Of a stretch of 64,000 nt of DNA, positions 45,277 through 56,863 are shown in pieces. This DNA is from Exiguobacterium sp. RIT594. GTDB taxonomy: Bacteria > Bacillota > Bacilli > Exiguobacteriales > Exiguobacteriaceae. Position 1 is the stretch's first letter. Each line of letters begins with the position of its first letter. The DNA is taken from assembly GCF_003339585.1 (NCBI RefSeq), contig NZ_QPKF01000001.1, forward strand, positions 558,001 through 622,000, in the 5' to 3' direction. Position numbers and translations under genes: made by a program. Below the pieces are notes generated by a model that saw only the letters and a program-made list of their open reading frames with translations, was not told where the DNA came from and did no database searches.

Positions 45277-46940
45277 AGTTCGTTAAAAACCATCAAGCAG
45301 CCGTTTTCGCACTCGGTGGCTTAGGAGAAATCGGGAAGAACACATATGTCGTTCAATTTCAAGACGAGATCATCGTCATCGACGCCGGTGTCATGTTCCC
45401 GGAAGATGAACTACTTGGAATTGACTATGTCATTCCAGACTACACGTACTTGATTAAAAATAAAGATAAAGTAAAAGGGGTCTTCATCACCCACGGTCAC
45501 GAAGACCACATCGGGGGATTGCCGTTCTTACTCAAACAAGTCAACTTACCAATTTATGCGGGGAAAATTGCACTTGGTCTCATTAAAGTAAAACTCGAAG
45601 AACACGGTTTGTTACGGACGGCCGAGTTACATGAAATTGATGAGGATTCGATCATCAAGTTCCGGAAGACAAGCATTTCGTTTTTCCGGACGACACACTC
45701 GATTCCAAACTCGTTTGGCGTCGTTGTCAAAACACCGCAGGGCAACATCGTCCATACCGGTGATTTCAAATTCGATTTCACACCAGTCGGAGAACCTGCT
45801 GACTTAACCAAAATGGCGGAACTCGGCAAGGAAGGTGTTCTCTGTCTGTTATCAGACTCGACGAACGCTGAGATTGAAGGCTTTACGATGAGTGAACGTG
45901 TCGTCGGAGATACGATTTCAAACATCTTCCGTAAGGCAGAAGGTCGGATTATCTTTGCGACATTCGCTTCGAATATCTATCGCTTGCAACAAGTCGTCAA
46001 TGCATCGGTCGAAGCAGGGCGTAAAATCGTCGTGTTCGGACGGAGCATGGATAAAGTCATGATGATTGGTCAGGAGCTTGATTTCATCAAAGCACCTAAA
46101 GGGACGATCATCGAACCGAATGAGATGAAACGGTATAAATCGAACGAACTGACGATTCTTTGCACAGGCTCACAAGGGGAGCCGATGGCAGCCCTGAGCC
46201 GGATTGCTAACGGGACACACCGTCAGATTTCAATCATTCCGGACGACTTGGTTATCTTCTCGTCTTCTCCGATTCCAGGAAACGTCGTTTCTGTCGGAAA
46301 AACGATCAACCAATTGTACAAAGCCGGTGCAGATGTCATGTATGGCAAGTTGAATGACATCCATACTTCAGGTCACGGCAGTCAACAAGAACAATTGTTG
46401 ATGCTTCGTCTCCTACAGCCAAAATACTTCATGCCGATCCACGGAGAATACCGGATGTTGAAAAAGCATATGTCGCTTGCAATGGACGCCGGTGTACCGG
46501 AAGAAAACTGTTTCGTCATGGACAACGGTGAAGTCTTGGCACTCGATGCCAATGCAGCCGCGATTACCGGTAAAATTCAAGCGAATGCCGTCTATGTAGA
46601 TGGAAAAGGAATTGGAGATATTGGGAATATCGTCCTGCGTGACCGACGGATTCTTTCGGAAGAAGGATTGGTCGTCGTCGTTGTCACACTTGATTCTAAA
46701 ACAAATCGTCTTGTTTCAGGACCGGACATCATTTCACGCGGATTTGTTTACATGCGTGAATCAGGAAATCTGATTAAGGATGCGGAACGTCTGTTGAAGC
46801 GTTCGCTTGAGCAATCTCTGGCGAATCGAAACACAAAATGGACGGATATCAAACAAGTCATCAACGATACACTGACACCGTACCTGACTGAAAAAACACA
46901 ACGTCATCCAATGATCATGCCGATCATCATGGAAGTATAA
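45273..46940 (+). CDS. rnjA: Ribonuclease J1
   Basis: A 555-residue metallo-beta-lactamase/beta-CASP nuclease with both endo- and 5'-exonuclease activity in mRNA decay and rRNA maturation. HGHEDH at residues 74–79 binds two zinc ions. [12 protein letters not shown], the beta-CASP block and the C-terminal [13 protein letters not shown] follow. Translationally coupled to rpoY (ATGA). Confidence 0.97.
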   Translation: MKFVKNHQAAVFALGGLGEIGKNTYVVQFQDEIIVIDAGVMFPEDELLGIDYVIPDYTYLIKNKDKVKGVFITHGHEDHIGGLPFLLKQVNLPIYAGKIALGLIKVKLEEHGLLRTAELHEIDEDSIIKFRKTSISFFRTTHSIPNSFGVVVKTPQGNIVHTGDFKFDFTPVGEPADLTKMAELGKEGVLCLLSDSTNAEIEGFTMSERVVGDTISNIFRKAEGRIIFATFASNIYRLQQVVNASVEAGRKIVVFGRSMDKVMMIGQELDFIKAPKGTIIEPNEMKRYKSNELTILCTGSQGEPMAALSRIANGTHRQISIIPDDLVIFSSSPIPGNVVSVGKTINQLYKAGADVMYGKLNDIHTSGHGSQQEQLLMLRLLQPKYFMPIHGEYRMLKKHMSLAMDAGVPEENCFVMDNGEVLALDANAAAITGKIQANAVYVDGKGIGDIGNIVLRDRRILSEEGLVVVVVTLDSKTNRLVSGPDIISRGFVYMRESGNLIKDAERLLKRSLEQSLANRNTKWTDIKQVINDTLTPYLTEKTQRHPMIMPIIMEV

Positions 46941-46942
46941 AT

Positions 46943-46981
46943 AAAAAAGGTCATTTCCTTATATTGGAAATGACCTTTTTT
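46943..46981. terminator. Bidirectional terminator, rnjA / def
   Basis: AAAAAAGGTCATTTCC/GGAAATGACCTTTTTT with a 7-base loop. Confidence 0.93.
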
Positions 46982-46995
46982 ATTTCTTAATTAAA

Positions 46996-47535
46996 TTAAA
47001 GAGATGAACCATATTCCTTGAATGGTTCTTTCGGATCGATTCGATCGTAAAACATGATGCCGTCCAAATGATCGTATTCATGTTGGCAGACGACGGCTTT
47101 TAATCCTTTTAATCTTAATTTTACGGGATTTCCGTTATGATCGATGCCAGACAGGGTAATACGCATATAGCGCGGTACATGGCCTTCGACTTCCCGGTCA
47201 ACGGATAAACAGCCTTCACCGCCGGCGAGATACGTTTGTTCAACGGAATGACTGATGATTTTCGGATTGTAGATCCCGAACTCGAGAATATCATCTCCGT
47301 CCTGCAGACGAATGGCAAACATCCGTTTATTGACCCCGATTTGGGGAGCCGCCAGTCCGATCCCGCTACGTAAATCATATTTTTCAGCTAACTCGTCGTC
47401 CTGACTGTTGGCAAGATACTCCATCATCAGACGCATCGTTTCTTTATCTTCCTCGCTGAGGGGGAAGGTAACATCGACAGAACGTTCGTGAAGCGAAGGA
47501 ACGTCTTCCCGAACGATTTCATTCATGGTAATCAT
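46996..47535 (-). CDS. def: Peptide deformylase
   Basis: A 179-residue enzyme removing the formyl group from new proteins. The motifs are SGIGLAAPQIG, EGCLSVDR and HEYDHLDG (metal His pair). The insert DDELAEKYDLRS is typical of the Gram-positive type. ATG 47535 has AAAGGGGTG upstream; ATG 47553 is inside that region. Confidence 0.95.
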   Translation of the reverse strand: MITMNEIVREDVPSLHERSVDVTFPLSEEDKETMRLMMEYLANSQDDELAEKYDLRSGIGLAAPQIGVNKRMFAIRLQDGDDILEFGIYNPKIISHSVEQTYLAGGEGCLSVDREVEGHVPRYMRITLSGIDHNGNPVKLRLKGLKAVVCQHEYDHLDGIMFYDRIDPKEPFKEYGSSL

Positions 47536-47694
47536 GAACAACACCCCTTTCATCTAGAAAAATTATAGCATATCAAAGGAGGAATATTAATAACTAACAC
47601 AGTTGTGAAATGATGAATAGTACAGAAGTAAAGCCGTTCTTCGAATGTGAGGTCGTTCACAAGAACATCCGCTAAAAAAAATAAAACATTTCCT

Positions 47695-47730
47695 TTGATT
47701 TTATAGGTGTTACAGTTTTATACTTGTAAC
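47695..47730 (+). promoter_or_regulatory. pdhA promoter with overlapping dyad
   Basis: TTGATT (47695–47700), 18 bases, TATACT (47719–47724). A dyad GTTACA-N10-TGTAAC (47709–47730) spans the -10. The 378-base gap 47536–47913 otherwise holds a small hairpin AGACA…TGTCT (47739–47759) and about 190 bases of 5' leader without a gene or a known riboswitch that I can see. Confidence 0.6.
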
Positions 47731-47904
47731 GTAATGAACAAGACATGCTTTCGTGTCTAGTCATGTTAATACAGTTTACTCAACTGGATAGGTACACAGA
47801 TATATGTTCAAGAAAAGGTCATACGGGACTTCATTTTTTGAACACTATTCGTATGTGAGCAAATCAGTCAGAGGAATATTTCGCTGAGCACAGTGAAAGG
47901 ATGA

Positions 47905-48996
<1,092 letters not shown>

Positions 48997-48999
48997 CCC

Positions 49000-49977
49000 A
49001 TGGCACAAATGACGATGATCCAAGCGATCACTGACGCAATGCGCGTCGAGATGAAACGCGACGAGCAAGTTCTCTTGTTCGGTGAAGACGTCGGTAAAAA
49101 CGGTGGGGTATTCCGTGCGACAGAAGGTCTTCAAGATGAATTAGGCGAAGACCGTGTCTTCGATACACCACTTGCCGAGTCTGGTATTGGTGGCCTTGCA
49201 GTCGGATTCAGCTTAACTGGTTTCCGTCCAATCATGGAAATCCAATTCTTCGGTTTTGTTTTCGAAGTATTTGATTCTGTAGCGGCACAACTCGCACGTT
49301 TACGTTACCGTTCAGGCGGCACGTACAGTGCACCTGTTACAATCCGTTCACCATTCGGTGGCGGTGTTAAAACACCTGAGCTTCATGCAGATAACTTGGA
49401 AGGATTAATGGCTCAGTCACCAGGACTTAAAGTCGTCATCCCTTCAACTCCGTATGATGCAAAAGGTCTTTTGATCGCATCAATCCGCGATAACGATCCA
49501 GTCGTTTTCCTTGAGCACATGAAACTGTACCGTTCATTCCGCGGTGAAGTGCCAGAGGGCGACTACACGATCGAACTCGGAAAAGCAGACATCAAACGTG
49601 AAGGTACTGACGTGACAATCGTAACGTACGGTGCAATGGTTCACGCGTCACTCAAAGCTGCTGAAGAGCTTGAAAAAGAAAACATCAGCGTTGAAATCAT
49701 CGATTTGATGACAATCAGCCCGATTGACATCGATACAATCGTTGAGTCAGTCAAGAAAACGAACCGTGTTGTCGTTGTTCAAGAAGCTCAAAAACAAGCA
49801 GGTGTGGCTGCAATGGTCGCAACTGAAATTCAAGAGCGCGCAATTCTTGATCTCGAAGCACCGATTCTTCGTGTTGCGGCACCTGACACAATCTTCCCGT
49901 TCGCACAAGGTGAAGATTCATGGCTTCCGGACCACAAAGATATCGTCGAAAAAGTAAAAACTGTTTACAACTTCTAA
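49000..49977 (+). CDS. pdhB: Pyruvate dehydrogenase E1 beta
   Basis: A 325-residue subunit that completes the E1 active site: [29 protein letters not shown] and the C-terminal [13 protein letters not shown]. It starts three bases after pdhA with AAGGAG in the pdhA end. Confidence 0.96.
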   Translation: MAQMTMIQAITDAMRVEMKRDEQVLLFGEDVGKNGGVFRATEGLQDELGEDRVFDTPLAESGIGGLAVGFSLTGFRPIMEIQFFGFVFEVFDSVAAQLARLRYRSGGTYSAPVTIRSPFGGGVKTPELHADNLEGLMAQSPGLKVVIPSTPYDAKGLLIASIRDNDPVVFLEHMKLYRSFRGEVPEGDYTIELGKADIKREGTDVTIVTYGAMVHASLKAAEELEKENISVEIIDLMTISPIDIDTIVESVKKTNRVVVVQEAQKQAGVAAMVATEIQERAILDLEAPILRVAAPDTIFPFAQGEDSWLPDHKDIVEKVKTVYNF

Positions 49978-49985
49978 GAGTGAAC

Positions 49986-50027
49986 CGGAAAAAAGGAGAG
50001 AGGCAATTCTCTCCTTGCTTCCGTTTT
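49986..50027 (+). terminator. Hairpin between pdhB and pdhC
   Basis: CGGAA and AAGGAGAGA pair with TCTCTCCTT and TTCCG, followed by only four T. It may be a partial terminator or an mRNA-processing/stability element. Confidence 0.55.
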
Positions 50028-50075
50028 AAAGATAACAATCGACCAGAAGAGTGAAATAAAAGGAGGCTAATTCAA

Positions 50076-51374
50076 ATGGGTTTATTTGAATTCAAATTAC
50101 CGGATATCGGTGAGGGTATTCACGAAGGTGAAATCGTAAAGTGGTTCGTTAAAGCAGGCGACACAGTAAAAGAAGATGACATTCTTCTTGAAGTACAAAA
50201 CGATAAAGCAGTCGTTGAAATCCCGTCACCAGTTGATGGCACAGTCAAAGAAGTAAAAGTCGACGAAGGCATCGTAGCCGTCGTTGGTGACGTATTGATC
50301 ACGTTTGATGTGGAAGGCGAAGGTTCAGCTCCTTCTGAAGAAGAAGCACCGGAACAACCTAAAGCAGCAGACAACGCAAAAGATGTCCAAGACACAGACA
50401 AAAAAGTCGAAGACAAGCCAAATGAAGTTCAAATCCATAAATCAGAACGCGTTATCGCAATGCCTTCAGTGCGTAAATATGCACGTGAAAAAGGCGTCGA
50501 CATCCGTGAAGTTCAAGGTTCTGGTGACAACGGTCGCGTTGTCAAAGAAGACATCGATGCATTTGCAAACGGTGGACAATCTTCAACTGCACCAGCAGCA
50601 GAAGAAAAAGCACCGGCAGCACAAGCTTCAGCATCTAAATCTGAAGTGAAACCGTATGTTGCAGCTCAACCTGAGCTTGAAACACGCGAGAAGATCAAAG
50701 GAATCCGTAAAGCGATTTCGAAAGCAATGGTCAACTCGAAACATACAGCACCACACGTTACATTGATGGACGAAGTCGATGTTACGAATCTTGTTGCACT
50801 CCGTAAAAACTTCAAAGAAGTTGCGGCAGCACAAGGTACGAAATTAACGTATCTTCCATTCGTCGTAAAAGCATTGACAGCAGCGGCTAAAAAATACCCT
50901 GCAATCAACGCGTCAATCGACGATGTGAACGAAGAAGTCGTTTACAAAAACTACTTCAACATCGGTATCGCAGCAGACACAGACAACGGTCTTGTTGTTC
51001 CTGTCGTCAAAGATGCAGACCGTAAATCAATCTTCGGATTAGCAGATAACATTAACGACCTTGCTGGTAAAGCACGTGACGGTAAACTTTCTGGGGACGA
51101 AATGAAAGGCGGATCGATCACAATCACAAACATCGGTTCTGCTGGCGGACAATGGTTCACACCTGTCATCAACCACCCAGAAGTTGCAATCCTCGGTATT
51201 GGCCGTATCGCTGAAAAAGCGGTCGTCAAAAACGGCGAAATCGTTGCAGCACCAGTACTTGCTCTTTCATTCAGCTTCGACCACCGTCTCATCGATGGTG
51301 CTACAGCACAAAACGCGCTTAACTTGGTTAAACGTTTGTTAAATGACCCACAACTTCTCATTATGGAGGGATAA
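50076..51374 (+). CDS. pdhC: Dihydrolipoamide acetyltransferase (E2)
   Basis: A 432-residue core subunit. The single lipoyl domain has Lys44 in [13 protein letters not shown]. An acidic/Ala linker, a peripheral-subunit binding domain ([17 protein letters not shown]), a second Ala/Pro linker and the catalytic domain with [12 protein letters not shown] follow. Strong AAAGGAGG precedes ATG 50076. Confidence 0.96.
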   Translation: MGLFEFKLPDIGEGIHEGEIVKWFVKAGDTVKEDDILLEVQNDKAVVEIPSPVDGTVKEVKVDEGIVAVVGDVLITFDVEGEGSAPSEEEAPEQPKAADNAKDVQDTDKKVEDKPNEVQIHKSERVIAMPSVRKYAREKGVDIREVQGSGDNGRVVKEDIDAFANGGQSSTAPAAEEKAPAAQASASKSEVKPYVAAQPELETREKIKGIRKAISKAMVNSKHTAPHVTLMDEVDVTNLVALRKNFKEVAAAQGTKLTYLPFVVKALTAAAKKYPAINASIDDVNEEVVYKNYFNIGIAADTDNGLVVPVVKDADRKSIFGLADNINDLAGKARDGKLSGDEMKGGSITITNIGSAGGQWFTPVINHPEVAILGIGRIAEKAVVKNGEIVAAPVLALSFSFDHRLIDGATAQNALNLVKRLLNDPQLLIMEG

Positions 51375-51377
51375 GCA

Positions 51378-52790
51378 ATGGTAGTAGGTGAATTCGCACA
51401 AGAAACAGATTTACTCGTAATCGGGGCTGGCCCTGGTGGTTACGTCGCTGCAATCCGCGGTGCGCAACTCGGACTTAAAGTAACAATCGTCGAACGTGAA
51501 AACGTCGGTGGTGTTTGTTTGAACGTCGGATGTATCCCGTCAAAAGCCTTGATCACAGCTGGACACAACTTCCAACATGCAAAAGGTTCAGATTCAATGG
51601 GAATCACATCTGAGAACGTCGCTGTCGACTTCTCAAAAGTTCAATCTTGGAAACAATCAGTCGTCAACAAATTGACTGGTGGTGTTGGTGGCCTTCTTAA
51701 AGGTAACAACGTTGAAACAGTCGTTGGGGAAGCTTACTTCCAATCTGAAGATACAGTTCGTATCATCAATGAAGATTCTTCTACACCTTACAAATTCAAA
51801 AAATGTATCATCGCAACAGGTTCGACTCCAATCGAACTTCCAGCTTTCAAATGGTCAAAACGTGTCCTTTCTTCAACAGGCGCTTTGAACCTTCCTGAAC
51901 TTCCGAAAAAACTCATCGTCATCGGCGGCGGATACATCGGAATGGAGCTCGGAACAGCGTATGCTAACTTTGACACTGAAGTTGTCATCTTAGAAGGTAC
52001 AAAAGATATCCTTTCTGGATTCGAGCCTGCAATGACGCAAGTCGTTAAGAAAAAGCTCAAACAAAAAGGAAACATCACGATTCACAACGAAGCACTTGCA
52101 CAAAGTGTCGAAGAGACAGAAGAAGGCGTAAAAGTTACGTTTGAAGTCAAAGGTGAAACACAAACTGTCGAAGCGGACTACGTCCTCGTCACAGTTGGTC
52201 GTCGCCCGAACACATCTGATCTCGGTCTTGAAATGGCGGAAGTTAAAGTCAGCGAACGTGGACTCGTCGAAATCGACGATCAGTGCCGTACGTCGAACGA
52301 AAACATCTACGCTATCGGGGACATCGTTCCTGGACCGCCACTTGCACACAAAGCTTCATTCGAAGCAAAAATTGCTGCTGAAGCAGCTGCTGGACATCCG
52401 GCATACCTCGACTACAGCGCGATTCCTGCAGTTGTCTTCACAGACCCAGAACTCGCAACAGTCGGTTATACGGAAGCTCAAGCAAAAGAAGAAGGACTCG
52501 ACTATGTTGCGTCTAAATTCCCTTACGCTGCAAACGGACGTGCTCTTGCACTCAACGAGCCAGACGGCTTCTTGAAAATGATCACACGTAAAGCAGACGG
52601 TCTCTTGATTGGTGCTCAAATCGCTGGTACAGGCGCATCTGACATGATCGCAGAGATGGGACTCGCAATCGAGTCTGGTATGACAGCTGAAGATATCGCA
52701 CTCACAATCCACGCGCACCCTTCACTCGGTGAAATCGCAATGGAAACTGCTGAAGTTGCAATCGGTAGCCCAATCCATATCATGAAATAA
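51378..52790 (+). CDS. pdhD: Dihydrolipoamide dehydrogenase (E3)
   Basis: A 470-residue flavoprotein that reoxidises the lipoyl groups with NAD. FAD motif [12 protein letters not shown], redox disulfide [15 protein letters not shown] motif [12 protein letters not shown], and the C-terminal HAHPSLGE with the catalytic His. It starts three bases after pdhC with GGAGGG. Confidence 0.97.
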   Translation: MVVGEFAQETDLLVIGAGPGGYVAAIRGAQLGLKVTIVERENVGGVCLNVGCIPSKALITAGHNFQHAKGSDSMGITSENVAVDFSKVQSWKQSVVNKLTGGVGGLLKGNNVETVVGEAYFQSEDTVRIINEDSSTPYKFKKCIIATGSTPIELPAFKWSKRVLSSTGALNLPELPKKLIVIGGGYIGMELGTAYANFDTEVVILEGTKDILSGFEPAMTQVVKKKLKQKGNITIHNEALAQSVEETEEGVKVTFEVKGETQTVEADYVLVTVGRRPNTSDLGLEMAEVKVSERGLVEIDDQCRTSNENIYAIGDIVPGPPLAHKASFEAKIAAEAAAGHPAYLDYSAIPAVVFTDPELATVGYTEAQAKEEGLDYVASKFPYAANGRALALNEPDGFLKMITRKADGLLIGAQIAGTGASDMIAEMGLAIESGMTAEDIALTIHAHPSLGEIAMETAEVAIGSPIHIMK

Positions 52791-52797
52791 GTCATAA

Positions 52798-52836
52798 AAC
52801 CTTAAGCGGGGAGCCGACCGCTTAAGGTTTTTTTTG
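52798..52836 (+). terminator. Terminator of pdhABCD
   Basis: AACCTTAAGCGG/CCGCTTAAGGTT with an 8-base loop and eight T. Confidence 0.94.
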
Positions 52837-52893
52837 TGTCGTTTAATCTGTCTTTAAAACAGGAAAAGGATAAAAAAGAAAGGATGAGACAAG

Positions 52894-53202
52894 ATGGAAT
52901 TTCAACTTTCGCCACTTGAAGAACTGTATCATGTCTCAGAAACGGATAAAGTCAGGTTTATCGGGATGACAACGGAACAAGCACGGTACGATTTTGGTGT
53001 CGTCTTTACCAAACAGTTTTTCGGGAAGGTGTTAGTTGTCAGTCTCACGAGCGGACGGGCTGCTTTACTCGATCATACGGATGTTCTCGAGGCGGATGCC
53101 ATGACGCGTCTGCTCGGGATTGAACCGGTGGATGCTGAGACGGTCGGAGAGTTTTTAGCGACACTGTTGCCGGATGTTCCGAGTTATGAACAGGCAGACT
53201 AA
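52894..53202 (+). CDS. DUF3055/SAV0927-like protein
   Basis: A 102-residue soluble protein (LSPLEELYHVSETDKVRFIG, FGVVFTKQFFGKVLVV). Sequence and position after pdhD suggest the DUF3055 family, of unknown role; I am not certain of this family call. GAAAGGATGAG precedes ATG 52894. Convergent with speA. Confidence 0.65.
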   Translation: MEFQLSPLEELYHVSETDKVRFIGMTTEQARYDFGVVFTKQFFGKVLVVSLTSGRAALLDHTDVLEADAMTRLLGIEPVDAETVGEFLATLLPDVPSYEQAD

Positions 53203-53241
53203 AAGACCGCAATTGCTTTTTCAGCAGTTGCGGTCTTTTTT
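53201..53241. terminator. Bidirectional terminator, DUF3055 gene / speA
   Basis: AAAAGACCGCAA/TTGCGGTCTTTT with an inner short stem. Confidence 0.9.
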
Positions 53242-53252
53242 AATGCATCTTT

Positions 53253-54740
53253 TTAACGAATCGCGTTCGATTGTTGAATGACTTTGATTGTCTCGAGCGT
53301 ATGATCTTCGAGTCCTTGAACGGGGAGACCGGCTTCGATATTTTCTTTGATATACGCCAAATTGTCTGTTGTAATCATTTCACCCGGAATGAAAATCGGA
53401 ATGCCGGGTGGATAGACCATCATGAACTCTGCCGAGATCCGGCCGACAGCATCCGCGAGTGGGATCGTTTCTGTTTCTTCATAAAAAGCATCACGCGGAC
53501 TGAGGGCGAGTGCCGGAATGTCGGGTAAGACGATCGAGTGGGACGCGGTTTTCGATCCCGTATCCCGGTGACGTTCTACAAGATCAGCCATTCCTGCAAG
53601 TAGAGCATCAATCGTTTCTTCCGAATCACCGGACGTGATAATCAGCAAAATATTGTTTAAGTCGGACAGTTCGACCTCGATGCGGTGTTCTTCCCGTAAA
53701 AATTCTTCGACGAGATGACCGGAAATACCCAGTCCTTTAACGGAAATCAATACTTTTGTCGGATCGAAGGCGAATGTCGCACTGGAATGAAGATCCGATT
53801 CACCAAACACAGCAAGATAAGGCAGTTTCGCAAGTCCCATCCGCATCCGTGTCGCAAGTTCGAGCGCCCGGCGGTTCATCGCTTCTCCGTTAATCGCCAA
53901 ATGGCGGCGGGCGCAGTCGAGTGATGCGAGCAATAGATAGGAAGTGGAAGTCGTCGTCAGCATCGACAGGACGGCCTGGACTTTATCCGGTGAGACGAGT
54001 CCGCGACGGACATTCAAGACGGAGCTACCAGTTAAAGAGCCGCCTAACTTATGCACACTTGTCGCGGCAAGATCTGCACCTGCCTGCATCGCAGACAGTG
54101 GCATATCATCATGGAACGCAATATGCACACCGTGTGCTTCGTCGACGAGGACAGGGATCCCTTTACTATGGGCAAGCGTAACGATGCTCTCTAAGTCACC
54201 TGCGACGCCAAAATACGTCGGATTGATGACGAGGACCGCTTTCGTGTCCGGGTGAAGACTGAGGGCACGTTCGACGGCACTTGGCGTGATACCATGAGCG
54301 ATACCGAACATTTCATCAAATTCGGGGTGAATGAAAATCGGATGCGCTCCAGAAAGAACGATAGCCGACATGACCGATTTATGAACATTCCGAGGAACTA
54401 AAATTTTATCGTCCGGACCGACGACACTCATGATCATTGCCATGATGGCGGTCGACGTTCCCTGAACGGAGAAAAATGTTTCGTCTGCATGAAAAGCTTG
54501 GGCTGCCAATTGATGAGCATCCTTGATGATTCCTTTTGGGTGATGTAAATCATCGAGCGGCGCGATATTGATTAAATCGATATCGAGCGCATTTTGACCG
54601 ATGAATGATCGAAAAGCAGGATCCATTCCCTGGCCATTTTTATGACCGGGAATATGAAATTGAATTGGTTGACGTTTCGCATGCGCCAGCAGCGCATCGA
54701 ATAAAGGTGTATCGAGCTGTGTTAAGCTTTTTGTTTGCAC
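53253..54740 (-). CDS. speA: Arginine/lysine/ornithine decarboxylase family (SpeA)
   Basis: A 495-residue PLP-dependent fold-type I decarboxylase. QFHIPGHKNGQGMD at the N-terminus, LVDEAHGVHIAF and the PLP Lys in TSVHKLGGS are typical. B. subtilis SpeA makes agmatine from arginine for polyamine synthesis; lysine or ornithine use cannot be excluded from sequence. The start is GTG 54740 with AAGGGGGG 8 bases upstream. Confidence 0.9.
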   Translation of the reverse strand: MQTKSLTQLDTPLFDALLAHAKRQPIQFHIPGHKNGQGMDPAFRSFIGQNALDIDLINIAPLDDLHHPKGIIKDAHQLAAQAFHADETFFSVQGTSTAIMAMIMSVVGPDDKILVPRNVHKSVMSAIVLSGAHPIFIHPEFDEMFGIAHGITPSAVERALSLHPDTKAVLVINPTYFGVAGDLESIVTLAHSKGIPVLVDEAHGVHIAFHDDMPLSAMQAGADLAATSVHKLGGSLTGSSVLNVRRGLVSPDKVQAVLSMLTTTSTSYLLLASLDCARRHLAINGEAMNRRALELATRMRMGLAKLPYLAVFGESDLHSSATFAFDPTKVLISVKGLGISGHLVEEFLREEHRIEVELSDLNNILLIITSGDSEETIDALLAGMADLVERHRDTGSKTASHSIVLPDIPALALSPRDAFYEETETIPLADAVGRISAEFMMVYPPGIPIFIPGEMITTDNLAYIKENIEAGLPVQGLEDHTLETIKVIQQSNAIR

Positions 54741-54872
54741 CAGATTTCCCCCCTTAAAACCGAATAAAAAAACAATCAAACAAGCTAACTATAACAAGTT
54801 TTCATAAGGTTGCAACTGTTTTATGTTCGATTTCGTTGTAAAATAGGAAGCGTGAAGAAAGGAAGTGTCACA

Positions 54873-55145
54873 ATGGCGGTCAATTATCCGATTAATCCGG
54901 ACTGGTCTACGGACGAAATCGTAACAGTCATCCAATTTTTTAATATGGTCGAAGAAGCTTATGAAAAAGGAATCGATCGAACAGTCTTTTTGAATGCCTA
55001 TAAAGCTTTTAAAACCATCGTCAATTCAAAGTCGGAAGAAAAACAGCTCGACCAGTTTTATTTTGAAGAGACAGGGTGTTCGAGCTACCGGGCTGTTCAA
55101 CAAGCAAGAAAACAAACAGATGCGTTGTTGCGTTTAAAAAAGTAA
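54873..55145 (+). CDS. yktA: UPF0223 protein (YktA-like)
   Basis: A 90-residue helical protein: YPINPDWSTDEIVTVIQFFN, YEKGIDRTVFLNAYKAFK and ETGCSSYRAVQQAR. It matches the UPF0223 family, which has no assigned function. AAAGGAAG precedes ATG 54873. It lies after divergent speA, as in Bacillus. Confidence 0.88.
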   Translation: MAVNYPINPDWSTDEIVTVIQFFNMVEEAYEKGIDRTVFLNAYKAFKTIVNSKSEEKQLDQFYFEETGCSSYRAVQQARKQTDALLRLKK

Positions 55146-55161
55146 CGACATTCGTATCGTT

Positions 55162-55203
55162 AAGCACCCCCTCTTCTGACCGTTCAGAAGAGGGGGTGCT
55201 TGT
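55162..55203 (+). terminator. Long hairpin after yktA
   Basis: A perfect 18-bp stem AAGCACCCCCTCTTCTGA with its complement, CCGT loop, then TGTTTAG. The T-run is poor for so strong a stem. Confidence 0.7.
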
Positions 55204-55379
55204 TTAGAAAAAACAAAAACTGGTTATATACTACATACAAGACGATATCGTACAACTGTAAAATTGAAAAATAGATACTTTACATCTAAGTTAAATCGTA
55301 CTATTATGGATTCAATCCACTAAATAGTCGCAATTGTCTGATAACTGAGTTTTTTATCCCGCGAAGGAGTGTGGTTACT

Positions 55380-55568
55380 GTGAAACAAGTGATCGAAGCA
55401 TACAAAAGAAAAGATGCAGAAAAACGCATTCCTGTATTGCGCCTTGAAATCGATTATGAACTTGCGACATTACATGATGCAATCGTAGCAAGTGATACGG
55501 AAGCGATGGGTGCCAGTAAGGAACGTCTTGAAAAATATCGTCAAGAGATGGTTCGTCTTGAAGCGTAA
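55380..55568 (+). CDS. Small coiled-coil protein, 62 aa
   Basis: A charged helical protein (KQVIEAYKRKDAEKRIPVLRL; ERLEKYRQEMVRLEA) without membrane segment. GTG 55380 has GAAGGAG 10 bases upstream. Its place before suhB is that of B. subtilis ykzI, but homology is not certain. Function unknown. Confidence 0.6.
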   Translation: MKQVIEAYKRKDAEKRIPVLRLEIDYELATLHDAIVASDTEAMGASKERLEKYRQEMVRLEA

Positions 55569-55617
55569 AACAAGATGATATCTTTTAAAATAGAATAAAC
55601 GATAATAAAATAATCCC

Positions 55618-55656
55618 AAAATCAACCAGCGAAATTTTTGTTGGTTGATTTTTTTT
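55618..55656 (+). terminator. Terminator of the coiled-coil gene
   Basis: AAAATCAACCA/TGGTTGATTTT with a 13-base loop and eight T. Confidence 0.9.
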
Positions 55657-55707
55657 GTTATCATGGAAATGTAGGACGGTCTGAAGGAGACGGAAAGGGT
55701 GAGTCGG

Positions 55708-56487
55708 ATGCAAGGGATTGAGTTACATGCGATCGATCTAATCAAGCGGGCGGGCAAGTATATTCGTCAAAAGATGGATCAAGCGTATCATATAGAAGAA
55801 AAAACAAATAAAAGTGATCTCGTCACAGAAATTGACCAGCATGTGGAAGATTTATTGATTCGAGGAATTTTGGATCGATACCCGGATCATCACGTGTATG
55901 GAGAAGAAGGACGAATCGTTCGTCCAGATACACTGGAAGGAACGGTCTGGTTCGTCGATCCGATTGATGGGACGATGAATTTCATCCGTCAAAAACGCTT
56001 ATTCGCGATTTCGATTGCCATTATGGTAGAAGGGGAATTGCGTTACGGATTCGTGTATGATGTGATGGCTGATGAACTGTTTCATGCCATCAAAGGGCAG
56101 GGGGCTTATGAAAACGGGATTCGACTCGCACCAATCCAGGAGAGACCGGTCAAAGAAGCCATCATTTGCATGAACGCGACATGGGTGACGGCGAACCGGC
56201 GAATCGATTCTAATCTACTCGCGCCACTTGTCCGGGATGCGGTTGGCGTTCGGGCTGTCGGTGCGGCTTCACTGGAACTTGCTTGGGTCGCGGCGGGACG
56301 GGTCGATGGTTACATCACGATGCGAAATATGCCGTGGGATTATACAGGTGGACAAGTATTGATCGAAGAACTTGGCGGACGTGTCGGGACAATCGAAGGA
56401 ATGGACATGACATATCTTGAGCAAACGAGCGTACTGGCAGGAAGCCGGCAATTCGTCGAGGATGTGTTGACGTACGTGAAAAAATAA
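55708..56487 (+). CDS. suhB: Inositol monophosphatase family protein
   Basis: A 259-residue metal-dependent phosphatase. SDLVTEIDQHVE, WFVDPIDGTMNF and the late WDYTGGQVLIEELGG carry the three metal and catalytic blocks. Substrates include inositol phosphate and other sugar phosphates. ATG 55708 has AAAGGGTGA upstream; GTG 55699 with AAGGAG is a close alternative. Confidence 0.9.
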   Translation: MQGIELHAIDLIKRAGKYIRQKMDQAYHIEEKTNKSDLVTEIDQHVEDLLIRGILDRYPDHHVYGEEGRIVRPDTLEGTVWFVDPIDGTMNFIRQKRLFAISIAIMVEGELRYGFVYDVMADELFHAIKGQGAYENGIRLAPIQERPVKEAIICMNATWVTANRRIDSNLLAPLVRDAVGVRAVGAASLELAWVAAGRVDGYITMRNMPWDYTGGQVLIEELGGRVGTIEGMDMTYLEQTSVLAGSRQFVEDVLTYVKK

Positions 56488-56507
56488 AACGCCCGTAGAG
56501 GGCGTTT
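56487..56507. terminator. Bidirectional terminator, suhB / ylaF-like
   Basis: AAACGCCC-GTAGA-GGGCGTTT. The stop codon of the minus-strand gene lies in it. Confidence 0.8.
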
Positions 56508-56676
56508 AGGCTTGTTTACGTAAACGTGCTTTCAAGACGAAGCCGACTCCCATTGTCCCGATGGTCAAAAGAAGTGAGACGACGATCATGAGTACGTTTT
56601 GTTCCGCAATAAAAATACCGATGGCAGCCATTGAACCGACTGCGATGATGGCTAGCAATAAAAAAAGAATCCGCAT
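56506..56676 (-). CDS. YlaF-like (DUF5325) membrane protein, 56 aa
   Basis: A short gene in a different frame from the longer open frame at the same place. It reads MRILFLLLAIIAVGSMAAIG, then IFIAEQNVLMIVVSLLLTIG, a third partial hydrophobic stretch and a basic tail KARLRKQA: two membrane helices with a cytosolic basic end. AAGGGGG lies 9 bases before ATG 56676. It sits just before divergent typA, the place of ylaF in Bacillus. Function unknown. Confidence 0.78.
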   Translation of the reverse strand: MRILFLLLAIIAVGSMAAIGIFIAEQNVLMIVVSLLLTIGTMGVGFVLKARLRKQA

Positions 56677-56772
56677 TTGTCATTTCCCCCTTGCGATACA
56701 TGAACTCGTCTTTAGTTTAGCTTGAATCAAGGGCAATGAAAAGGCTTTCGCTGTCATCTTCGATCTAAGTGA

Positions 56773-56803
56773 TTGCCAACTACCAGTCAACCTGTGCTAT
56801 ACT
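56773..56803 (+). promoter_or_regulatory. typA promoter
   Basis: TTGCCA, 19 bases, and an extended -10 TGCTATACT (TATACT 56798–56803). Confidence 0.65.
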
Positions 56804-56863
56804 CTTAAAGTTGACCGAAAGTATTAATGGATTATTTAAATGAACAGAAAGAGGTACACACCT

